Of a stretch of DNA of 55,553 nucleotides, positions 17,440 to 26,839 are shown in pieces (position 1 is the stretch's first letter; each line of letters opens with the position of its first letter). The notes beneath the pieces are model-generated. The model was given only the letters and a program-made list of their open reading frames with translations, was not told the origin of the DNA and ran no database searches. This DNA comes from an uncultured Pelagibacteraceae bacterium (lineage in GTDB: Bacteria; Pseudomonadota; Alphaproteobacteria; Pelagibacterales; Pelagibacteraceae), in assembly GCA_902573835.1 (NCBI GenBank), contig CACGKZ010000005.1, positions 16,001 through 71,553 on the forward strand, read 5' to 3'. The position numbers and the translations under genes are program-made.

Positions 17440-18253
17440 ACTTGAAAAAATAATTAATGATGCGTTTGAGGACAAACAGAATATATCAGATTCCTCTGAT
17501 AAAAAGATATTAGATGCTATCAATAAAACAATCGATTTAACTGATAAAGGATCGATAAGAGTGGCAGAGAAGAAAAATGGTAAATGGTCTGTCAATCAAT
17601 GGGTTAAAAAAGCGATTTTATTAAGCTTTAGAACGAATAAAATGACAATGTCTAAAGGTCCTTACACAACTTGGTATGATAAAGTTCCGGGTAAATCGGT
17701 CAACTGGAATGAAGATGATTGGAAAAAGGCTGGATATCGTCACGTTCCAAATGGAGTTGTAAGAAGAGGTTCTTTCATTGCAAGAAATGTTGTACTGATG
17801 CCAAGTTTTGTCAACTTGGGCGCATACGTAGATGAAGGAACAATGATAGATACTTGGGCATCTGTTGGGTCTTGCGCGCAAGTAGGAAAAAACTGTCACA
17901 TTTCAGGTGGTGCTGGGATTGGAGGAGTATTGGAACCTTTACAAGCTGGGCCAGTAATCATTGAAGATGATTGTTTTATAGGTGCTAGATCAGAAATAGC
18001 GGAAGGAGTCCTTGTTGAAAAGGGGGCAGTAATATCTATGGGTGTTTATATAGGAGCGTCAACTAAAATTGTAGACAGAAATACTGGTGAAATAACTTAT
18101 GGAAAAGTTCCAGCATACTCTGTTGTGGTACCAGGGAGTTTACCAAACAAAAAAAAACCTGATGGACCAAATTTATATTGTGCTGTTATTGTTAAAAAAG
18201 TAGATGAAAAAACTAGAAGTAAAACTTCAATCAATGATTTATTAAGAGACTAA
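17426..18253 (+). CDS. dapD: 2,3,4,5-tetrahydropyridine-2,6-dicarboxylate N-succinyltransferase
   Basis: The 275-residue protein is a left-handed beta-helix acyltransferase. It contains [40 protein letters not shown] and [20 protein letters not shown], which are DapD-specific. It succinylates tetrahydrodipicolinate in the lysine and diaminopimelate pathway. The ATG at 17426 has a good ribosome binding site (AAAGGAG at about 17416-17421) located inside the preceding HAD gene. Its stop abuts the dapE start. Confidence 0.97.
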   Translation: MKVDELEKIINDAFEDKQNISDSSDKKILDAINKTIDLTDKGSIRVAEKKNGKWSVNQWVKKAILLSFRTNKMTMSKGPYTTWYDKVPGKSVNWNEDDWKKAGYRHVPNGVVRRGSFIARNVVLMPSFVNLGAYVDEGTMIDTWASVGSCAQVGKNCHISGGAGIGGVLEPLQAGPVIIEDDCFIGARSEIAEGVLVEKGAVISMGVYIGASTKIVDRNTGEITYGKVPAYSVVVPGSLPNKKKPDGPNLYCAVIVKKVDEKTRSKTSINDLLRD

Positions 18254-19411
18254 ATGCAAATAATTAGTGAGTTAACTTTATCTAAAGACTTAATTAAATT
18301 TCCAAGCATTACTCCTGTGGATGCAGGCGCAATTAAGTTTTTGAGTAAAAAATTAAAATCTTTAGGCTTCAAATGCAAAATACTGGAATTTAAAAAAGGA
18401 AAAGGTAAGCCAATAAAAAATCTTTATGCAAGATTGGGTAAAAAACAACCTAATCTATGTTATGCAGGGCATACTGATGTTGTCCCTCCAGGAAATTACA
18501 GTGACTGGACAGTAAATCCTTTCAAACCTCAAGTTAGAAAAGGATATTTAATTGGTAGAGGTGCAAATGATATGAAAAGTTCAATAGCTTGTTTTGTTTC
18601 TGCTGTAAGTGAATATGTAAAAAAAAATAAAAATTTCAATGGTTCAATAAGTTTTCTCATTACTGGGGATGAAGAAGGATATGCTACTAACGGAACAAAA
18701 AAAGTTGTTGATTATTTAAAAAAGAAAAAAGAAAAGATAAATTTTTGTATTGTGGGAGAACCAACTAATCCAAAAAAGTTAGGTGAAATGATTAAAATTG
18801 GACGTAGAGGTAGTCTCACAGCTGAACTAGAAATATTTGGAACTCAAGGTCATATTGCGTATCCACATCTTTCAAACAACCCAATCAATACATTGGTAAA
18901 AATCTGTTCTGAGCTTAAAAGAAAAAAATTAGATAAAGGAAACAAAAATTTCCAACCTTCAAATCTAGAATTTACAAGTCTTTATGTAGAAAATAAAGCG
19001 CATAATGTAATTCCGTCTTCTGCCAAAACTCAGTTTAATGTAAGATACAATAATCTGCAAACTTCCTCAAAACTTAAAAGAAAAATAGTTTCAGCTATAA
19101 AAAAGATTTCTAAAAAGAATAAATGTAAGTATAAAATTAATTTTTTAGAAAGTGGTGAGTCTTTTTTAACAAAGCCTGGCAAAAATATTTTATTGGCAAA
19201 AAAAATTATTAAGAAAATTACTAAAATTAATCCTGTTTTTTCTACTACTGGAGGCACATCTGATGCGCGATTTATAAAAAAAATTGCTCCATGTCTTGAG
19301 TTCGGATTAGTAAACAAAACTATGCACAAAATAGATGAGTGTGTTTCTTTAAAAGATCTAAGAAAACTTAAAAAAATTTATTTCAATTTTTTAATCGAGT
19401 TTTTTAAGTGA
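18254..19411 (+). CDS. dapE: succinyl-diaminopimelate desuccinylase
   Basis: The 385-residue M20-family metalloenzyme has the zinc-site motifs YAGHTDVVPPG and GDEEGYATNGTKK, the central GRGANDMKSS, and the C-terminal TTGGTSDARFI. It removes succinate from N-succinyl-LL-DAP, supplying DAP for lysine and peptidoglycan. It directly follows dapD. The usual GAADMKG reads GANDMKS here, a mild variation. Its TGA overlaps the GTG start of the deacetylase gene in GTGA. Confidence 0.95.
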   Translation: MQIISELTLSKDLIKFPSITPVDAGAIKFLSKKLKSLGFKCKILEFKKGKGKPIKNLYARLGKKQPNLCYAGHTDVVPPGNYSDWTVNPFKPQVRKGYLIGRGANDMKSSIACFVSAVSEYVKKNKNFNGSISFLITGDEEGYATNGTKKVVDYLKKKKEKINFCIVGEPTNPKKLGEMIKIGRRGSLTAELEIFGTQGHIAYPHLSNNPINTLVKICSELKRKKLDKGNKNFQPSNLEFTSLYVENKAHNVIPSSAKTQFNVRYNNLQTSSKLKRKIVSAIKKISKKNKCKYKINFLESGESFLTKPGKNILLAKKIIKKITKINPVFSTTGGTSDARFIKKIAPCLEFGLVNKTMHKIDECVSLKDLRKLKKIYFNFLIEFFK

Positions 19412-20334
19412 AGACGGGTTTTATATCTACTAAAAGCTCATTAAACCATGATACTGGTGATGGACACCCAGAAAACAAATATAGAATACAATCTATTTTG
19501 GAAAAAATTAAAAAAAGAAACTTCTCCAATCTTGAATGGAGTGAACCAGGGAAGTTTGATGAAACTTATCTTGGTAAAACTCATAATAGTATCTATATTA
19601 ATGAAGTAAAAAAAGCTTTTCCGAAGAAGGGGCGGTTCTTCTTAGATGGTGACACTGTAATTTCTCCCGGGAGTGAAGAAGCATCTTATGACGCTGTATC
19701 TTCAATTATATTCGCAATTGACTCTGTTAAAAATAAAAAATTAAAGAATGCATTTTGTGCAGTTAGACCGCCCGGGCATCATGCAGAATATGATAAAGCT
19801 ATGGGTTTTTGTATTTTTAATAATGTAGCTGTTGGTGCTAATTATCTTATTGATAAATACAAATTTCAAAGAGTTGCAATTATAGATTTTGATGTTCACC
19901 ACGGGAATGGAACACAAAATATTTTTTATTCTAACAAAAAAGTCCTATATATTTCTACACATCAGTATCCTCATTTCCCTGGGACTGGAGCAAGTCATGA
20001 GAAAGGTTCTCACAATAATATATTTAATTTACCCTTGCCCGCAGGCACCAATTCTAATGAGTACTTTGATGCATACGAACATGTTTTGAAAAAATTAAAT
20101 GAATTCAAACCAGAATTTATATTATTTTCTGCAGGCTTTGATGCTCATAAGGATGATCCACTTTCAAATATCAATTTAAAATCAAAAGATTATTATGAAA
20201 TTACAAAAAGAACATTGATAGGCTCAAGAGACTATTGTAAGGGAAATATAGTTTCTATTCTTGAAGGTGGCTACGATTTAAATGCATTGGCAGAAAGCAC
20301 AGAAGAACATATTAAAGCACTTATAGAATTTTAA
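19408..20334 (+). CDS. histone deacetylase family protein (class II HDAC-like / acetylpolyamine amidohydrolase-like)
   Basis: The 308-residue protein has all the elements of a zinc deacetylase: PPGHHAE at about 121-127 (tandem active-site histidines), DFDVHHGNGT at about 160-169 with zinc ligands D162 and H164, SAGFDAHKDDP with the third ligand near 250, and the closing LEGGYDLNALA. It should remove acetyl groups from lysine side chains or small acylamines; the substrate is not visible in the sequence. The start is GTG at 19408, overlapping the dapE stop by four bases, so it is coupled to the lysine operon. A SET-domain gene follows two bases later. Confidence 0.92.
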   Translation: MKTGFISTKSSLNHDTGDGHPENKYRIQSILEKIKKRNFSNLEWSEPGKFDETYLGKTHNSIYINEVKKAFPKKGRFFLDGDTVISPGSEEASYDAVSSIIFAIDSVKNKKLKNAFCAVRPPGHHAEYDKAMGFCIFNNVAVGANYLIDKYKFQRVAIIDFDVHHGNGTQNIFYSNKKVLYISTHQYPHFPGTGASHEKGSHNNIFNLPLPAGTNSNEYFDAYEHVLKKLNEFKPEFILFSAGFDAHKDDPLSNINLKSKDYYEITKRTLIGSRDYCKGNIVSILEGGYDLNALAESTEEHIKALIEF

Positions 20335-20336
20335 TT

Positions 20337-20807
20337 ATGAAAAAACTTTATAAAATAAAAAAATCTAAAATAGATAATAGAGGTTTATATGCCGCTGATT
20401 ATATAAAAAAAAATACTAAAATTATCGAGTACAAGGGAAAAATTATTACTGTTAAAGAGACAGAAACTAATCCTAAATTTGATAACGAGAAAGCTATATA
20501 TTTATTTAATTTAAATAAGAAATACGATTTAGATGGAGATTTTAAGTACAATACTGCCAGACTTATAAATCACTCTTGTGATCCTAATTGCGAAGTCGAT
20601 GGCGTTGGCCTTAAATTATGGATTTATGCTGTTAAAGACATAAAAAAGAATGAAGAATTGACCTATGACTATGGTTTTAGTTTTGATAAAGATTATAAGA
20701 ATTTTCCTTGCAGGTGTGGTGCAAAAAAGTGCGTTGGCTATATTGTAAATTCACAGTCAAGATGGAGGATCAAAAAATTAAAAAAGAGAAGATCTTCTAA
20801 TAAATAA
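20337..20807 (+). CDS. SET-domain protein (putative protein lysine methyltransferase)
   Basis: The 156-residue protein is a compact SET domain. It opens KIKKSKIDNRGLYAADYIKK and has the SAM/pseudoknot motif LINHSCDPNCEVDG at about 76-89, the ELTYDYGF motif with the catalytic tyrosine near 110, and a post-SET cysteine cluster CRCGAKKC at about 125-132. Such proteins methylate lysines in protein substrates; the target here is unknown. The basic tail KKLKKRRSS could bind nucleic acid. It lies two bases after the deacetylase gene and converges on truA with an 11-base overlap. Confidence 0.9.
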   Translation: MKKLYKIKKSKIDNRGLYAADYIKKNTKIIEYKGKIITVKETETNPKFDNEKAIYLFNLNKKYDLDGDFKYNTARLINHSCDPNCEVDGVGLKLWIYAVKDIKKNEELTYDYGFSFDKDYKNFPCRCGAKKCVGYIVNSQSRWRIKKLKKRRSSNK

Positions 20808-21537
20808 CTTTATATAAGTATAATCCACTTGAAGGAGCAGGTGGTGCACATAGGGATCTTTTTTTTGAATTAAACAATCTTTTCAACATATTGATGCTCC
20901 ATTTTCCTTCTCCAATAAATTTTAAGCAACCAACCATTGATCTTACTTGATGTTGTAGGAAAGATTTAGATGAAAAAATTATTATAATTTTGTCACCTTT
21001 TTTTGTAAGAGAAGATTTTTCAATTGTTCTTACGGGCGATTTTGCACCGCAAGATGACGCTCTAAAAGCATTAAAATTGTGAGTTCCAGAAAATAATTTA
21101 ATAGCTTTTTTCATATAATTGATATTTAATTTTTTTTTTACCAGCCAAGCTCTATTCTTATCTAATACTAAAAAGTTTTTTCTGTTTACTATTATGTATT
21201 TATAAGTTCTTTTTTTTGCATCAAATCTTGAATGGAAATTAAATTTTTTTTTTTTTATTGAATTAATACTTATATTTTTTTTACTCAAAAAATAATTTAA
21301 AGAGTTCAAGAATTTTTTGTTATTTTCTATTTTATCACAAAAAAAATTTGCTGACTGACCAACTGCATGAACCCCTGCATCAGTTCTTCCTGAACCAATA
21401 ACTCTTATTTTTTTTTTTATTACTTTCCTTAAAGCTTTTTCTATCTCATTTTGAATTGAAGAACCATTTTTTTGATACTGCCAACCATTATAAGTCGTAC
21501 CATCATATTCAATGATTATTTGATAATTTGACTTCAA
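20797..21537 (-). CDS. truA: tRNA pseudouridine(38-40) synthase
   Basis: The 246-residue protein carries GSGRTDAGVHAVGQ with the catalytic aspartate at residue 53, and the later FLQHQVRSMVGCLKFIGEG, both diagnostic of TruA. It modifies positions 38-40 of the tRNA anticodon arm. The start is TTG at 21537, overlapping the fmt stop as TTGA. The truA-fmt-def order downstream of dapD/dapE genes is conserved in alphaproteobacteria, although here the group is on the opposite strand. Confidence 0.96.
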   Translation of the reverse strand: MKSNYQIIIEYDGTTYNGWQYQKNGSSIQNEIEKALRKVIKKKIRVIGSGRTDAGVHAVGQSANFFCDKIENNKKFLNSLNYFLSKKNISINSIKKKKFNFHSRFDAKKRTYKYIIVNRKNFLVLDKNRAWLVKKKLNINYMKKAIKLFSGTHNFNAFRASSCGAKSPVRTIEKSSLTKKGDKIIIIFSSKSFLQHQVRSMVGCLKFIGEGKWSINMLKRLFNSKKRSLCAPPAPSSGLYLYKVIY

Positions 21538-22451
21538 TTTAATTTAGTTCCTTTCTCTAGTTTGTTTCCCGCCAGAAATTCAACAACATCCATTTCTCTT
21601 TTACCCTCTCTCTGGATTTTTAAAATTTGTATTGAATTAGCTGAACAACCCACAGTTAATTTGTCATCAAGCACTTTTCCTTCCTCACCTTTTTTAACAA
21701 TTTCTTTAGCTTTAAGGATTTTTATTCTTTCATTTTTTAGTAAAAACCAAGCACCTGGTTTAGGATTAAAAGCATTAATTTTTGCAATTATGTTTTCGGC
21801 ACTATCTTTCCAATTTATTTGAGTTTCAATTTTATTTATTTTTTTTGCGTATGTTGCATTTTTTTCATTTTGTTGTTTAAAATTTGCCTTACTCGAGGAT
21901 ATTAATTTGATTGAATCCTTTAAAGCTTCTGCTCCTAAAATAGATAATTTCTTATGTAATTCTCCACTTGTTGTCTCTTTATTTATTTTTACTGATACTT
22001 GTTTAATAAAAGGACCAGCATCAAGTTTTTTCTCTATTTTCATAATCGATATTCCTGTTTCTTTATCCTTATTTAAAATAGCTCTTTCTATTGGAGCAGC
22101 ACCTCGCCATTTAGGTAGTAGTGATGCGTGCAAATTTAAAAAAATTAAATTAGGATTCTTTAAATAAATATCAGGAATTATTTGGCCGTAAGCTACGACT
22201 ACAACAAGATCTGGATTTAATCTCATAAAGTTTATATACTCATCTTTATCATTTAAATTATTTGTATTAACTTTTATTCCCTCATTTTCAGAAAAAATAT
22301 GGACAGCAGTTTTAAGTATTTTTTGGCCTCTTGATTTTTTCGTAGGTGGTTGAGTATAAACACAAACAATTTTATGTTTCGATTGTCTTAAAACTTTTAA
22401 TGTTGGAATTGAGAACTCAGGAGTTCCCATAAAAACAATTTTCAATGACAT
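21534..22451 (-). CDS. fmt: methionyl-tRNA formyltransferase
   Basis: The 305-residue protein has MGTPEFSIPTLK at the N-terminus and the catalytic core NLHASLLPKWRGAAPIERA. It also has the following KKLDAGPF and a C-terminal tRNA-binding domain beginning near QINWKDSAENI. It formylates initiator Met-tRNA. It is in an operon with truA (four-base overlap) and def (13-base gap), pairing formylation with deformylation. Confidence 0.97.
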   Translation of the reverse strand: MSLKIVFMGTPEFSIPTLKVLRQSKHKIVCVYTQPPTKKSRGQKILKTAVHIFSENEGIKVNTNNLNDKDEYINFMRLNPDLVVVVAYGQIIPDIYLKNPNLIFLNLHASLLPKWRGAAPIERAILNKDKETGISIMKIEKKLDAGPFIKQVSVKINKETTSGELHKKLSILGAEALKDSIKLISSSKANFKQQNEKNATYAKKINKIETQINWKDSAENIIAKINAFNPKPGAWFLLKNERIKILKAKEIVKKGEEGKVLDDKLTVGCSANSIQILKIQREGKREMDVVEFLAGNKLEKGTKLN

Positions 22452-22464
22452 TTGATTTTTGAAG

Positions 22465-22989
22465 TTAAACTATTACCCTATCAATTTCTTTTATTTTTTT
22501 TTTTGTTTTTTTTAAAATTAAATCTTTTTTTAATTTTGATAAATGGTCTATAAATAATACTCCATTCAAGTGATCAACTTCATGTTGAATACAAGTAGCT
22601 AAAAGACCATCGGCATTGATTTCCCTTTTTTTACCATCATAATCTAAATAGTTTACCTTGCACGAGCTGGGTCTTTTAACTTCTGCAAATTGATTAGGTA
22701 TTGATAAACAGCCCTCTTCATATGAAATTAGTTCGTCTGATTTGTAAGTAATTTGAGGGTTAATAATAAACAAAGGGTCCTTCTTTTCGCCATCTTTTGA
22801 CAGATCAATTACAATAATTCTTTTTAAAACGCCAACTTGAACTGCTGCAAGTCCTATACCTGGGGCTGCGTACATAGTCTCCAACATGTCATCCAGTAAG
22901 TTTTTTACTTCTGTATTTACCGATGTAACTGGTTCAGAAACTTTTCTAAGTAATGGGTCTGGTATTGTTAATATTTGTTTTTTTGCCAT
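22465..22989 (-). CDS. def: peptide deformylase
   Basis: The 174-residue protein contains all three metal-site motifs: GIGLAAVQ at 44-51, EGCLS at 92-96 and HEVDH at 136-140. It removes the formyl group from nascent N-termini. The gene lies upstream of fmt. A gene for a large secreted protein ends 17 bases before its start, so it may share that transcript. Confidence 0.97.
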   Translation of the reverse strand: MAKKQILTIPDPLLRKVSEPVTSVNTEVKNLLDDMLETMYAAPGIGLAAVQVGVLKRIIVIDLSKDGEKKDPLFIINPQITYKSDELISYEEGCLSIPNQFAEVKRPSSCKVNYLDYDGKKREINADGLLATCIQHEVDHLNGVLFIDHLSKLKKDLILKKTKKKIKEIDRVIV

Positions 22990-23006
22990 TAGAGATTTTA
23001 CTACAA

Positions 23007-24737
23007 TTATATTCTTAAAGGTAGAGCTGTTGAGAGAATTTCATTTCTAAATTCTTTCAGGTTAAGCTTATTCAATAAATTTGTAATAAAATATATTGTT
23101 TCAGGATCTAAATTATTAACTTCATCTTCACCTATAATCTCAACGATTTTAAGTGCCAAATAACCTTTTTCGCCTTTTTCTGCCAAATCATTTAAACTAT
23201 CAGGAATATTGTAGCTTTCTGATAAAATTTTATGATTAATTTCTTTTGGAATTTTTATTCCATCAATCTCAAGAGACTCTAGAACTGCAACATCTTTTGC
23301 AGAATAAAAATAGTTTCTATTTCTTTTTATCTTTTTATAAATGTTGTCTAATTCTTTTTGAGTTTTTTTAATTGGATAATCCTCCTCATAGAAATATCTT
23401 ACTATTTTTGATTTGTGTAAAGTTTTGTCATCAAACTTAATTTTTTTTTGATTAAGACTTTTGTTTGAAACTATATTTCTTTCAACTGTACTTAAATAGT
23501 TTTCAGGTATCTCGCTTAACTCAAATTCTTTAAGTCTATCACTTAAAAATTCAGTATAAACGTTTGATAAGTTATCTTTTTTGAAAAGGTCCTTTAATAA
23601 AAAAAGTAAATCTAATTTATTTTTAGTATTATCTGACAATAAAAATTTTTGATATACTAGTGCTCTACTCTCAATTTTCTCTAAAGATTGATAAACAGTT
23701 TTGGCATTAATCAAGGTATTAAGATCAAATGGTATTTGTTTATATATTTTAAAAATTTGACTTTTATCTACTTGACCTTTATTTGCTGCAATCTCAATGT
23801 TTTTAATTTTTTCTTTATCGTTAATATCATCTATAGAGATTAAATCAGCTGCATTCATGTATTCCCAAATACTTTTCTTTGTTTTGTCATTTGGTTCATA
23901 TTTAAAATCTGGAAAAGTGATGCTTGATAAATAAAAATTCAATAAATTATCGTCCTTAATTTTTTTATTTTTATTCTCTGATACACCTAATAAAACATCT
24001 AAAGCATTATCAAAAAATTTATCAGATTGTTTTTGTTCTTTTAAAATGTCATGAAGAAGTTGGGCTTGACTTTTTTTGTTATTAAAAATTAAACAATAAA
24101 TTTTAAACTTTTCTAAATAAGGATCTTTAATATCTTTTCCAATAAAGTTTACCTTTTCACAACCAATTTTAATATTTGCATTTGAAATGTTTCTATCGAC
24201 CAAATATTGAATAATTTTATTTTTGTTAGGAAAATCTCTATTTTTTGTTAGGAACTGTTCAATAAGATCATCTTTTTTATTTTTAATTAACCAATTTATT
24301 TTGATATCTAAAAAATCTTTCTCATTTAAATTTTCTGGAGCATATGAGTAAGAAAATAAAGTATTAAGCAAAATATTTTCAGCGGTTTCGGACAGGTTTA
24401 ATTTATTCAAACGTGAAATTATTTTTTCAATATTTTTACCATCTGTATTTGCCCACATAGATAATTCGAAATTATATGTATCAGGATCCCAAATTCCATA
24501 AAGTAAAGTGTCATTATTTTCTGGAGAAGTTTGTTCTTGAATAATACTATTTGTAGATATTTTATTTTTATTAATTAGTGGACTCTGTATTTTCTGATCT
24601 TGCTTATTATCCTCTTCCTCTAAAGTATTAACAGAGTCTTTTTTCCAAATATCAACTTCTTCCTCTGCGAAAGTACTGTTAAGATTTAAAAAAATAATTA
24701 AAAAAAAAAATAATTTATTTAAGTCTGATAATTTCAT
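23007..24737 (-). CDS. secreted/periplasmic protein of unknown function (576 residues)
   Basis: The protein has a clear N-terminal signal sequence (residues about 1-24, hydrophobic FFFLIIFLNLNSTFA), followed by a charged, low-complexity linker and then a long, mostly helical region. Segments of about 30-40 residues alternate in a way that suggests alpha-solenoid repeats, but no named repeat can be assigned. I recognise no catalytic motif. In other alphaproteobacteria a similarly placed exported protein lies near aroK/aroB, so this may be its equivalent; that is inference. Its start overlaps the upstream 60-residue membrane protein by 23 bases. Confidence 0.75.
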   Translation of the reverse strand: MKLSDLNKLFFFLIIFLNLNSTFAEEEVDIWKKDSVNTLEEEDNKQDQKIQSPLINKNKISTNSIIQEQTSPENNDTLLYGIWDPDTYNFELSMWANTDGKNIEKIISRLNKLNLSETAENILLNTLFSYSYAPENLNEKDFLDIKINWLIKNKKDDLIEQFLTKNRDFPNKNKIIQYLVDRNISNANIKIGCEKVNFIGKDIKDPYLEKFKIYCLIFNNKKSQAQLLHDILKEQKQSDKFFDNALDVLLGVSENKNKKIKDDNLLNFYLSSITFPDFKYEPNDKTKKSIWEYMNAADLISIDDINDKEKIKNIEIAANKGQVDKSQIFKIYKQIPFDLNTLINAKTVYQSLEKIESRALVYQKFLLSDNTKNKLDLLFLLKDLFKKDNLSNVYTEFLSDRLKEFELSEIPENYLSTVERNIVSNKSLNQKKIKFDDKTLHKSKIVRYFYEEDYPIKKTQKELDNIYKKIKRNRNYFYSAKDVAVLESLEIDGIKIPKEINHKILSESYNIPDSLNDLAEKGEKGYLALKIVEIIGEDEVNNLDPETIYFITNLLNKLNLKEFRNEILSTALPLRI

Positions 24738-24897
24738 TTGTTATATCAGTATTAAATTTTTTATCCGGCTTTGAAAAATTGATTTTTTCTAATAAAAAAA
24801 CTATTAAAATTAACAAACCAGCGAATGCTATTAACTTAAGCATTCTTTGCATCAAAGAGTCTCTTAAACTTTTTTGTCGGTTGAATTTAAGTTGCAT
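24715..24897 (-). CDS. small single-pass membrane protein (60 residues)
   Basis: This 60-residue ORF has a basic N-terminus (MQLKFNRQKSLRDSLMQRM), one membrane helix (LIAFAGLLILIVFLL) and a short charged tail. It overlaps the large secreted protein's start by 23 bases and is divergent from aroK across 73 bases. It is therefore probably the first gene of the transcript leading to def-fmt-truA. The orientation rule (positive inside) puts its C-terminus in the periplasm, where it could meet the secreted partner. No family is recognised. Confidence 0.65.
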   Translation of the reverse strand: MQLKFNRQKSLRDSLMQRMLKLIAFAGLLILIVFLLEKINFSKPDKKFNTDITNEIIRLK

Positions 24898-24970
24898 AGT
24901 TAAAAAATATATTTAAACTCGGAAAATAAGACAAATTTGTGATAAATCAAATTTTTAATTAGGATTATAT

Positions 24971-25477
24971 TTGAATAAAAGCCTTGTTTTAACTGGAATG
25001 ATGGGTGTAGGTAAGTCTACAATAGGTAGATTATTAGCCAAAAAACTTAAAATTAAGTTTATCGATGTTGATAAAATCATAGAGAAAAATGAAAAAAAAT
25101 CTATAAAAAGAATATTTGAGGATAGCGGGGAAAACTATTTTAGGAAATTAGAAGAAAAAATTACACTTAAAATCCTTAAAAATAATAAGTCAGTAATAGC
25201 TCTAGGTGGAGGGGCATTTATTAACAATGAAATTAGACAAAAGGTACTTAGCTCTTGTGTCAGCATATGGTTAAAAGTTGACCTTAATGAGCTTATCAAA
25301 CGTTATAATAAGAGTGATAGACGACCACTTTTAAAAAAGAAAAAATTAAATACTGACGTAAAAAAAATATATCAATTGAGAAAAAAAATTTACGGACTGG
25401 CAAATTTTAAAATAAACTGTGATAATATTAATAAAACAGAAATTGTACAAAAAATATTAAATTTTTATGAAAATTAA
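24971..25477 (+). CDS. aroK: shikimate kinase
   Basis: The 168-residue protein has the P-loop GMMGVGKST at 9-17, then IDVDKIIEK, FRKLEE, ALGGGAF and the lid RYNKSDRRPLL, the expected shikimate kinase set. The start is TTG at 24971; no ATG precedes the P-loop at a reasonable distance. It phosphorylates shikimate on the route to aromatic amino acids. It overlaps aroB by 11 bases, the standard aroK-aroB pair. Confidence 0.96.
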   Translation: MNKSLVLTGMMGVGKSTIGRLLAKKLKIKFIDVDKIIEKNEKKSIKRIFEDSGENYFRKLEEKITLKILKNNKSVIALGGGAFINNEIRQKVLSSCVSIWLKVDLNELIKRYNKSDRRPLLKKKKLNTDVKKIYQLRKKIYGLANFKINCDNINKTEIVQKILNFYEN

Positions 25478-26561
25478 TCGTTTAAAAGCTAAAGATTATT
25501 CCGTCATAATAGGAAAAAACTCTATGAACAGCTTGGCCTCAGAAGTTAAAAACCACTGTCCAAAATGTAAAAAAATTGCTGTGATAGTCGACAAAAAAAT
25601 ACCTAAAAAATTTTTGATTAAACTAAGAAAAAACCTAAAAAAGTATAAATTGTTTATTTTTTTTATTTCTTCTTCTGAAAAAATTAAAAATTTAGATAAA
25701 GCTAATTTATTAGTGAACAAATTACTTAAGCTAAATTTTAATAGATCAGATTTAATAATTGCTTTAGGTGGGGGTATCATTGGTGATATGACAAGTTTTA
25801 TAGCTAGTATTTTTAAAAGAGGTATTAATTTTATAAATTTACCTAGCACTCTTCTTTCTCAGGTTGACTCTTGCATTGGCGGAAAAACAGGTGTTAATTC
25901 AAAATATGGAAAAAATCTGATAGGATCATTTTACAATCCAAAGGTAGTAATTTCGGAAACAGAGCTACTTAAATCTTTACCAAAAAGAGAAATTATTTGT
26001 GGATACGCTGAAATTTTAAAGCACGCAATTATTAATGATAAAAAATTTTTCAACTTTTTAAAAAAAAATACAAAAAATATCATTTTACTTGAAAATAAGA
26101 TTTTGAAAGAAAGTATTTTAAAAAGTTGTAAAATTAAACTGAATTTTACTGAGAAAGATTTTAAAGAAAAAAATTTAAGAATGAAATTAAATTTTGGACA
26201 TACTTTTGCACACGCATTAGAAATTCGAAATAAATACTCGAATAAATTAAATCATGGTGAGGCTGTTTTAATTGGAATGTTAATAGCTATAAGAATTTCA
26301 AAATTTAAGAATTTATGCTCGGCTAAGACATTATATGAGATAGAAAACCTATATCGAAAGTTTTCATTAATAAAAAATTTAAGAAAACACTTAAGTAAAA
26401 ATGAGATTTTGAAATCCATAAAATTTATGAAAAATGATAAAAAAAAAGATGATGAAAAAATAAGTTTTATTCTATTAAATAATATCGGGAAAACGACTGC
26501 TCCAGGAAAATTCAAATATAAAGTTTCTCAAGTTGAAAATTTAGTAAAGAGATTATTTTAA
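25467..26561 (+). CDS. aroB: 3-dehydroquinate synthase
   Basis: The 364-residue protein shows NAD-binding ALGGGIIGDMTSFIAS, then LPSTLLSQVDSCIGGKTGVN and the metal-ligand region NFGHTFAHALE and LNHGEAVLIGM. It makes 3-dehydroquinate from DAHP. The start lies inside the end of aroK. The 3' end overlaps the convergent bolA gene by nine bases. Confidence 0.97.
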   Translation: MKINRLKAKDYSVIIGKNSMNSLASEVKNHCPKCKKIAVIVDKKIPKKFLIKLRKNLKKYKLFIFFISSSEKIKNLDKANLLVNKLLKLNFNRSDLIIALGGGIIGDMTSFIASIFKRGINFINLPSTLLSQVDSCIGGKTGVNSKYGKNLIGSFYNPKVVISETELLKSLPKREIICGYAEILKHAIINDKKFFNFLKKNTKNIILLENKILKESILKSCKIKLNFTEKDFKEKNLRMKLNFGHTFAHALEIRNKYSNKLNHGEAVLIGMLIAIRISKFKNLCSAKTLYEIENLYRKFSLIKNLRKHLSKNEILKSIKFMKNDKKKDDEKISFILLNNIGKTTAPGKFKYKVSQVENLVKRLF

Positions 26562-26807
26562 GCGAATTTCAAGTGCATGCAATTTTTCTTGAAACTCATC
26601 TTTAAAAATTTTCATTATAATTCTTTCGGCATCGAGCCTTTTAAGCTTGTTAAGATAGTTTGATTTAATCTCCAAGATTAAATGAAGTTTGCCTTTTTGA
26701 AAAGATTTATGACGTTTGTGAGCATCAGAATTATCTATTATTTCAATTTCCTCTAATTCAATTTTATTTTTTATTTTTTCTTTAATTTGATTTATATAAG
26801 GACTCAT
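26553..26807 (-). CDS. BolA family protein
   Basis: From ATG 26807 the protein is 84 residues; an in-frame ATG four codons upstream is also possible. It has the BolA fold pattern: an N-terminal helix, then IIDNSDAHKRHKSFQKGKLHL containing the conserved histidine, and a C-terminal ALEIRLK. BolA proteins pair with monothiol glutaredoxins in iron-sulfur trafficking or regulation. It is divergent from the J-domain gene and convergent with aroB. Confidence 0.88.
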   Translation of the reverse strand: MSPYINQIKEKIKNKIELEEIEIIDNSDAHKRHKSFQKGKLHLILEIKSNYLNKLKRLDAERIIMKIFKDEFQEKLHALEIRLK

Positions 26808-26839
26808 AAAATAATACATTATATATAAAAAATTAAATT

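Noticed and set aside
25496-25849. 117-residue minus-strand ORF inside aroB
   Set aside because: It is the antisense shadow of a well-supported aroB frame.
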